Of a stretch of 64,000 nt of DNA, positions 59,222 through 64,000 are shown in pieces. Each line of letters opens with the position of its first letter. The stretch's first letter is position 1. This DNA comes from DATARH01 sp050246595 (GTDB lineage: Bacteria > Pseudomonadota > Alphaproteobacteria > ATCC43930 > CGMCC-115725). Under the pieces are notes generated by a model that worked only from the letters and a program-made list of their open reading frames with translations, did no database searches and was not told the origin of the DNA. The position numbers and the translations under genes are program-made. Where the stretch lies: contig JBFWVT010000014.1 in NCBI GenBank assembly GCA_050246595.1, positions 16,870 to 80,869 on the forward strand. The letters are read 5' to 3'.

Positions 59222-61198
59222 GTGTCGATCTTCCCGAAGTCCCGCCGTGCCGTTTTCGCGTTTGTGCACGATCTCGTAATGGCTGCGCTATCGTTCCTGC
59301 TCGCCCTTTATCTGCGGGTCGGCGACGACATGCTGACGCTTCTGGAGCCGAAGCTGATCGTGCTCTACGGCGTCGCGTTTACGCTGATCGCCGGCGGCGT
59401 GTTCCTTGTCACCGGCCTCTATCGCGGCATCTGGCGTTACGCTTCGGTGCCGGACCTGTTCAACATCGCGCGCGCCGCGACGCTGACCGGGCTGATCTTT
59501 CTGCCGGTCATGTTTCTGTTCACCCGGCTTGACACACTGCCGCGCTCGTTCCTGTTGATAAACTGGCTAGTGCTGGTCGCGCTGCTCGGCGGGCCGCGGC
59601 TCGGCTACCGCCTATTCAAGGACCGCCGTCTTGATCATCTGTTCGAGCGCGATCGCACTGCCAGCGTGCCGGTCCTGCTGATCAGCACGAAGGACGGCGC
59701 CGACACGTTCATCCGTGAAACCGTGCGCGACCGCCACGCGCTGTACCGCGTGGTCGGCATGCTGTCCGACACACCGTCGCGGGTCGGAAGGCAGATTTAC
59801 GGTGTCCCGGTTCTCGGCACGCTCGATTCGCTTGAAAAAATCGTCGCCGATCTCGATCGGCGCGGCCGGCGGCCGCACAAGCTGGTGATCACGACGCAAG
59901 GTCTGGCCGGCGCCGAAATACGCCGCCTGCTCGACCGCGCCGACGCTCTGGCGCTGCCGCTGGCGCGGCTGCCGCGGCTTACGGAATTCCAGCAGACGCG
60001 GGCCGAGCCGGCGCGAATCGTCGAGCCGATCGCGCTCGAGGACCTGCTCGGCCGTCCGCAGGCGGTGCTCGACCGCGACGCGATGGCGCGGCTGATCCGC
60101 GGAAAGCGGGTTCTTGTCACCGGCGCGGGCGGGACGATCGGCTCGGAACTGGCGCGGCAAATCGCGGTCTTTGCGCCGGCGCGGCTGATCCTGCTCGATA
60201 GCAGCGAGTTCCTGCTCTACGAAATCGATGGCGAACTGCGCGAGCGCTGGCCGGAACTCGCCATCGTGCCGCTGCTCGGCGATGTGCGCGACCGGCGCCG
60301 GGTCGACACCGTCATTGCCGACGAGCAGCCGCAGATCGTGTTTCACGCCGCCGCGCTGAAACACGTGCCGATGGTCGAGGCAAACCCGGTCGAAGGTGTG
60401 CTGACCAACGTGATCGGCACCCGCAATGTCGCCGAGGCGGCGCGCGCCTTCGGCGCGGCGCTGGTCGTGATGATCTCGACCGACAAGGCGGTTAACCCGG
60501 CGAGCGTGATGGGCGCGACCAAGCGGCTGGCGGAAAGCTTCTGCCAGGCGCTCGACCTGCACGAGGCGAGCCGGGGCGCGCGGCGGGGGCTGGCGGAGAC
60601 GCGGTTTTTGACGGTGCGGTTCGGCAATGTGCTGGGATCGACCGGATCGGTTGTGCCGCTGTTCACGCGCCAGCTCGCTGCCGGCGGACCGCTGACCGTG
60701 ACCCATCCGGAAGCCAGCCGCTTTTTCATGACGGTTCGCGAGGCTGTCGAGCTGGTGCTCGAAGCGTCCTCGACGATGCCCGATGCGGCACCCAGGGGAA
60801 CGCAGGGAAATGCACGCGGCAAGATCTTCGTGCTCGATATGGGCGAGCCCGTAAAGATCGTGGATTTGGCGCGCCAGATGATCCGGCTGGCCGGCAAGCG
60901 CCCGGACCGCGATATCGCGATTGTTTATACCGGGCTGCGCCCGGGCGAGAAGCTGCACGAGGTGCTGTTCCATACGGCTGAAGCACCGATCGCGACCGCC
61001 AATCCGGCGTTGCGTCTGGCGGCGCCCCGGACCGCGGATTATGCGGTTCTGGCCCGTTCGATCGAGGAGCTTGAAGAGCAGGCGCGGGCCGGCAACAGCG
61101 CGCGGGTGCTCGATCTGCTGCGCCGTTTTGTTCCGGAATACTGCACCGAGAGCCAGCCTGTACGGGAGGTGCGGATACGCGCGGCGGGAACGATTTGA
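59222..61198 (+). CDS. Membrane-anchored nucleotide-sugar 4,6-dehydratase/epimerase (WbpM/CapD-type)
   Basis: About 658 residues from a GTG at 59222 (a TTG four codons earlier is the alternative). Four transmembrane helices open the protein (HDLVMAALSFLLALYLRV; LIVLYGVAFTLIAGGVFLV; TGLIFLPVMFLFTRL; LLINWLVLVALLGG), then a CoA-binding-like linker. The SDR domain has RVLVTGAGGTIGSELARQIA, HAAALKHVPMVEANP and the catalytic region MISTDKAVNPASVMGATKRL (M/T-x3-K). These enzymes convert UDP-GlcNAc to 4-keto-6-deoxy intermediates for O-antigen or capsule. It may supply sugar donors to the glycosyltransferases at 12-17 kb. Possible functional redundancy elsewhere cannot be judged. Confidence 0.92.
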   Translation: MSIFPKSRRAVFAFVHDLVMAALSFLLALYLRVGDDMLTLLEPKLIVLYGVAFTLIAGGVFLVTGLYRGIWRYASVPDLFNIARAATLTGLIFLPVMFLFTRLDTLPRSFLLINWLVLVALLGGPRLGYRLFKDRRLDHLFERDRTASVPVLLISTKDGADTFIRETVRDRHALYRVVGMLSDTPSRVGRQIYGVPVLGTLDSLEKIVADLDRRGRRPHKLVITTQGLAGAEIRRLLDRADALALPLARLPRLTEFQQTRAEPARIVEPIALEDLLGRPQAVLDRDAMARLIRGKRVLVTGAGGTIGSELARQIAVFAPARLILLDSSEFLLYEIDGELRERWPELAIVPLLGDVRDRRRVDTVIADEQPQIVFHAAALKHVPMVEANPVEGVLTNVIGTRNVAEAARAFGAALVVMISTDKAVNPASVMGATKRLAESFCQALDLHEASRGARRGLAETRFLTVRFGNVLGSTGSVVPLFTRQLAAGGPLTVTHPEASRFFMTVREAVELVLEASSTMPDAAPRGTQGNARGKIFVLDMGEPVKIVDLARQMIRLAGKRPDRDIAIVYTGLRPGEKLHEVLFHTAEAPIATANPALRLAAPRTADYAVLARSIEELEEQARAGNSARVLDLLRRFVPEYCTESQPVREVRIRAAGTI

Positions 61199-61390
61199 TT
61201 ACGGCATCGGTACGAGGCTGCGGTCCCAACAGAGGGCACAGGCAGCCAAGCGAGCGTCCGGTTTCGAGGTGAAGCCGGCGCGCCGCTCACTCCGGCAATG
61301 GCGCCCCGGCCCAGCCATCAATCCGGCACACCTGTTTGCAATCCGAGGCAAGGGACCGCGGCGAATCACGACACCAGCCCCCGACCCGCC

Positions 61391-62026
61391 TTATGAGGCC
61401 CGCGCAGCCAACGTATCGGCCTTGGCGTTGAGCGTCTGGATCAGGCCGTTGATGCCGCTGCTGCGCAGAATCGAGGCGAATTCCGACCGGCGGGTAGCCA
61501 GCTCGCTGATCGTTCCGTCGAGATAGACGTCGGCGATCTGCCAGACGCCGCCGTTGTTGCGCACCAGATAGCTGATGTTGACCGGCTCGCCATTCGATTT
61601 GACGATCTGGCTTGTGATGATGGTCCCGCCGCTCGAAGGCCGCTCACCGATTACCTGAAGCCGTTCGCCGGAGTAGTTGTCGAATCGCTCGGCATAGATC
61701 GCCGCGATATAGCGTTGAAACGCCTGCGCGACCTGCTGCCGCTGGATTTCGTTGAGCCGCGCCCATTCCGGACCGACCGCAAGCCGCGTCATATAGTCGA
61801 TATCGAACACGCGACGGACGACCGGTTCGATACGGGCATAGCGGCCGCGCGGACCCAGCGTCGGGCCGTTTTGCATTGTCGTCAGCAGCGTGTCGTAGAG
61901 ACTGCGCACCGTGTCGGACCCGTTGCTTGCGGTTGCAGGGCGGGGCGGCAGCGTGGCGAGCGCGACGCACAGCGCGATCGCGGCAACCGCGCGTTTCCGT
62001 CCTGTCCCGATTGCTGAACGTCTCAT
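61391..62026 (-). CDS. MlaC/Ttg2D-family periplasmic lipid-binding protein (MlaC or HpnM)
   Basis: A 211-residue exported protein with a signal sequence (RAVAAIALCVALATLPPRPA). The mature domain has VRSLYDTLLTTMQNGPTLGP, IEPVVRRVFDIDYMTRLAVG, VAQAFQRYIAAIYAERFDNY and VNISYLVRNNGGVWQIADVYLDG (split by comment), all MlaC/Ttg2D features. MlaC shuttles phospholipids between membranes; the hopanoid-associated version is HpnM. Neighbouring hpnR makes HpnM attractive, but no mla or hpn transporter genes flank it. The gene stands alone, 230 bases downstream of lexA. Confidence 0.87.
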   Translation of the reverse strand: MRRSAIGTGRKRAVAAIALCVALATLPPRPATASNGSDTVRSLYDTLLTTMQNGPTLGPRGRYARIEPVVRRVFDIDYMTRLAVGPEWARLNEIQRQQVAQAFQRYIAAIYAERFDNYSGERLQVIGERPSSGGTIITSQIVKSNGEPVNISYLVRNNGGVWQIADVYLDGTISELATRRSEFASILRSSGINGLIQTLNAKADTLAARAS

Positions 62027-62255
62027 TCGACTGCCTGTTTCCTCTAAGGGTTTGAACGCCGGTGGCTGGCGATAAACTTGCGTGTGCCCGGTCCACGATC
62101 AAGCGAACGGCGGAAATCCGGAAGCGTCGCCGCAGCTCCGCGCAGCGGGCCGCAGCGTCATCGTTTCCACCGGTTCGGTAATCGATAGGTCCCGGTGACG
62201 TTAGCCGGCTTCCTCTCGGGAGGGAAGTGTTCTTGCGCCGATATGTCCCCAGATG

Positions 62256-62978
62256 TCAGTAGCGCCGCAACAGCCCGACCAGCCGCCCCTGCACCTTTAC
62301 CCTCTCCGGGCCGAAGATCCGCGTCTCATAGGCCTTGTTGGCCGGTTCGAGCGCGATCGAGCCGCCGCGCCGGCGCAGCCGCTTGAGCGTCACCTCGATA
62401 TTGTCGATCAGGGCGACGACAATTGTGCCATTCTCGGCCGTGTCGCAGCGTTGAACAATGACCGTATCGCCGTCGAGAATGCCGGCCTCGACCATGCTGT
62501 CGCCGGCGACTTCAAGCGCATAATGCTCGCCGCGCCCGATCAGGTTGCCGGGCACCGCGACGGACGTATTCTGGTCGCGCAATGCCTCGATCGGCGTGCC
62601 GGCGGCGATTCGGCCGTAAAGCGGCAGGTCGACCGCCGCGCTGTCGGGCGCCACCGGCGTTCCCGGCAGTGCGGCGGCGAAGTCGCCGCGGATCACGGTC
62701 GGCGAGAAGCGCCCGCGCTCCCGTTCGGTCGCGGACAGCAAGCCCGATGCGGGAGCGGCGCTCTCTTCCGGCAGTTTCATGACTTCGAGAGCGCGTGCCC
62801 GGTGCGGCAGGCGGCGGATGAAGCCGCGTTCCTCAAGCCCGCTGATCAGGCGATGGATTCCGGATTTCGAGCGCAGGTTGAGCGCGTCCTTCATCTCGTC
62901 AAAGGACGGCGCGACACCGGTGGCCGTGAGCCGCTGGTTGATGAACATCAGCAGCTCGTGCTGTTTTTTGGTCAACAT
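62256..62978 (-). CDS. lexA: LexA repressor of the SOS response
   Basis: A 240-residue repressor. The N-terminal winged helix starts MLTKKQHELLMFINQRLTAT and has APSFDEMKDALNLRSKSGIH as the recognition region. The self-cleavage site Ala-Gly lies in YGRIAAGTPIEAL; the catalytic Ser is in EVAGDSMVEAGILDGD and Lys in IEVTLKRLRRR. Damage-activated RecA triggers its autoproteolysis. Two LexA boxes lie upstream (62992-63031), implying autoregulation as expected for alphaproteobacteria. Length agrees with the alphaproteobacterial form, which has a longer linker (AAPASGLLSATERERGRFSP) than E. coli LexA. Confidence 0.96.
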   Translation of the reverse strand: MLTKKQHELLMFINQRLTATGVAPSFDEMKDALNLRSKSGIHRLISGLEERGFIRRLPHRARALEVMKLPEESAAPASGLLSATERERGRFSPTVIRGDFAAALPGTPVAPDSAAVDLPLYGRIAAGTPIEALRDQNTSVAVPGNLIGRGEHYALEVAGDSMVEAGILDGDTVIVQRCDTAENGTIVVALIDNIEVTLKRLRRRGGSIALEPANKAYETRIFGPERVKVQGRLVGLLRRY

Positions 62979-62991
62979 GGCAGCACCTGCG

Positions 62992-63031
62992 GAACAAACC
63001 CAAAACGTCCGCAGTCGTTCTATTTTAGTTC
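62992..63031. promoter_or_regulatory. Two LexA boxes in the lexA promoter
   Basis: GTTC-TATTTTA-GTTC at 63017-63031 is a perfect match to the alphaproteobacterial LexA box GTTC-N7-GTTC. On the other strand, GTTT-N7-GTTC (62992-63006) differs from it by one base. They lie 14-53 bases upstream of the lexA start and also upstream of the divergent NIPSNAP gene. Confidence 0.88.
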
Positions 63032-63267
63032 CCGGCTGAGGTCAAGTCCGGCCGGCGGGGGGACGCGATTTTTCTGCAACGTGTGGCCCCACCATGGAAG
63101 CCATACCGCGTTCGCGATCGAGCGCTGTCGCGGTCTTCCGTAAAGAGACGCAGAGCGGGCTTGTGCCGGGCGGGTTTCCTCCCGCTACTATGCGCCGCGC
63201 TCCGGCGCCCGAACGGCGATCGGCCAATGGCGGGAGGGCGGAGCCACGATCGGATGGAGGAACCCCG

Positions 63268-63876
63268 ATGATCATCGAAATGCGTACCTACCGGATGAAG
63301 CCCGGCTCTATCCCCGAAGTCGAGAAGCGGTTCGCCGAGGGGCTGGCGGAACGCAGCAAGGTCTCGCCGCTCGGTGCGTTTTTCCATACCGAGGTCGGGC
63401 CGCTCAACCGCATCATCCATTGCTGGCCCTATGACGACCTCGCGCACCGCACCAAGGTGCGCTCGCAGTCGATCCCAGGATGGCCGCCGAAGATCCAGGA
63501 ATTCATCGAGGAGATGGAAAGCAAGATCATCATCCCGGCGCCGTTCTCGCCAAAGCTGGAGCCGCGCCAGCTCGGCAATCTTTACGAGATCCGCACCTAC
63601 ACGATGCTGCCGGGCGCCGCCCCGACCGTCATCGAGCGCTGGGCCGAGCGGATCGAGGGAAGATTGAAATTGTCGCCGCTAGCGTTTTGCGGCCATACCG
63701 AGATCGGCGGGCTCAATCAGTGGATCCATGTCTGGGCCTACAAGGATGCCGCCGAGCGCTTCCGCATCCGCGACGAGGCGCGCGCCACCGGCACCTGGCC
63801 GCCCAACACCCGTGGCCAGTTTGTACAGCAGGAGAACATGCTGGTCGTTCCGGCCGAGTTTTCGCCGCTGCGCTAG
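63268..63876 (+). CDS. NIPSNAP-family protein (two-domain)
   Basis: The ATG at 63268 follows ATGGAGGAACCCCG and gives 202 residues. Two ferredoxin-like NIPSNAP repeats are visible: IIEMRTYRMKPGSIPEVEKR ... NRIIHCWPYDDLAHRTKVR, then LYEIRTYTMLPGAAPTVIER ... NQWIHVWAYKDAAERFRIR. The family occurs widely in bacteria and mitochondria; its biochemical role in bacteria is not known. The TAG stop at 63874-63876 supplies the TA at which an IS630 element appears to begin. Confidence 0.88.
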   Translation: MIIEMRTYRMKPGSIPEVEKRFAEGLAERSKVSPLGAFFHTEVGPLNRIIHCWPYDDLAHRTKVRSQSIPGWPPKIQEFIEEMESKIIIPAPFSPKLEPRQLGNLYEIRTYTMLPGAAPTVIERWAERIEGRLKLSPLAFCGHTEIGGLNQWIHVWAYKDAAERFRIRDEARATGTWPPNTRGQFVQQENMLVVPAEFSPLR

Positions 63877-64000
63877 AGCGTGATCGCATCAGGTTGAAGC
63901 GTAGCCGGCATTGGCGAGGTAGTTTGCGCATTCCTGTGCGGAGAAATGATCGAGCAATGAGCCGATCTGGCGCCACGTGTCCTCGGTGGTGCGCGGATCG
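63877..64000 (-). mobile_element. End of an IS630-family insertion sequence (cut by the window)
   Basis: Starting directly after the TA of the NIPSNAP stop codon, GAGCGTGATCGC is of the type seen at IS630 ends, followed by the 3' end of a transposase gene on the minus strand. Only 124 bases are in the window, so the other end and inverted repeat are not visible. Confidence 0.7.
63889..64000 (-). CDS. IS630-family transposase, C-terminal 36 residues
   Basis: The minus-strand frame DPRTTEDTWRQIGSLLDHFS, then AQECANYLANAGYAST, ends at a TGA (63891-63889). This matches the C terminus of IS630-type DDE transposases (W-x-x-I-G-x-x-L-x-x-F-x-x-x-E-C-A-N-Y-x-x-N-A/S-G-Y). The catalytic residues lie beyond the window edge, so activity cannot be judged. 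Confidence 0.82.
   Translation of the reverse strand, partial: DPRTTEDTWRQIGSLLDHFSAQECANYLANAGYAST

Overview
The window looks like a chromosomal segment from a high-GC alphaproteobacterium. The evidence is the gene order tig-clpP-clpX-lon-hup, an Irr-type Fur regulator beside a perfect iron-control-element dyad, a lexA promoter carrying the alphaproteobacterial LexA box (GTTC-N7-GTTC), a probable hopanoid C-3 methylase, and dispersed palindromic repeats of a style common in that class. Genus cannot be fixed from sequence alone; a Rhizobiales or Rhodospirillales relative is a guess.

Layout. 1-11.9 kb: the end of an M23 peptidase gene, tRNA-Val, the proteostasis block hup/lon/clpX/clpP/tig, tRNA-Leu, then malonyl-CoA decarboxylase coupled to the NAD(P)HX repair enzyme. 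12-19.7 kb: an accessory region that starts just after tRNA-His. It holds two glycosyltransferases, a protein made of two nearly identical 185-residue modules (a 555 bp tandem duplication), and a graveyard of mobile DNA (IS66-, IS256- and IS3-type remnants and an integrase tail). 19.9-23.9 kb: a tungstate uptake locus (regulator, TupBCA) followed by an orphan ModA-like protein. 24-27.7 kb: a 1223-residue flavoprotein that reads as a fusion of NfnB-like and NfnA-like halves. 28-35.2 kb: a HisKA_2 histidine kinase and small catabolic or unknown enzymes (VOC, LLM flavin oxidoreductase, hydrolase, CBS, PEP mutase-like, GYD).

35.4-38.9 kb: an iron/oxidative-stress block (DUF3501, HdrD-like Fe-S protein, Dps remnant, rubrerythrin, Irr). 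Upstream of rubrerythrin a near-ideal sigma70 promoter and an Irr-box dyad are visible. 39-46.6 kb: nitronate monooxygenase-like protein, GDPD, then pnp-rpsO-truB-rbfA-tyrS. 46.6-53.2 kb: anmK, SnoaL-like, glcD, DUF2383-like, MBL lipoprotein, SelA-like PLP enzyme. 53.9-64 kb: queC-queE, an unknown exported protein, HpnR-like radical SAM, amidohydrolase, a WbpM/CapD-type epimerase, MlaC/HpnM-like protein, lexA, NIPSNAP protein, and an IS630 transposase end cut by the window edge.

The most unusual signals are: (a) palindromic intergenic repeats that sit in frame inside two protein genes, the Nfn-like fusion and anmK; (b) the recent 555 bp tandem duplication in the glycan locus; (c) a repeat-bearing acidic insertion in trigger factor; (d) the Irr-box/promoter arrangement at rubrerythrin beside a decapitated dps; (e) the NfnB-NfnA-like single-chain fusion. 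No CRISPR array, rRNA or convincing riboswitch was seen.
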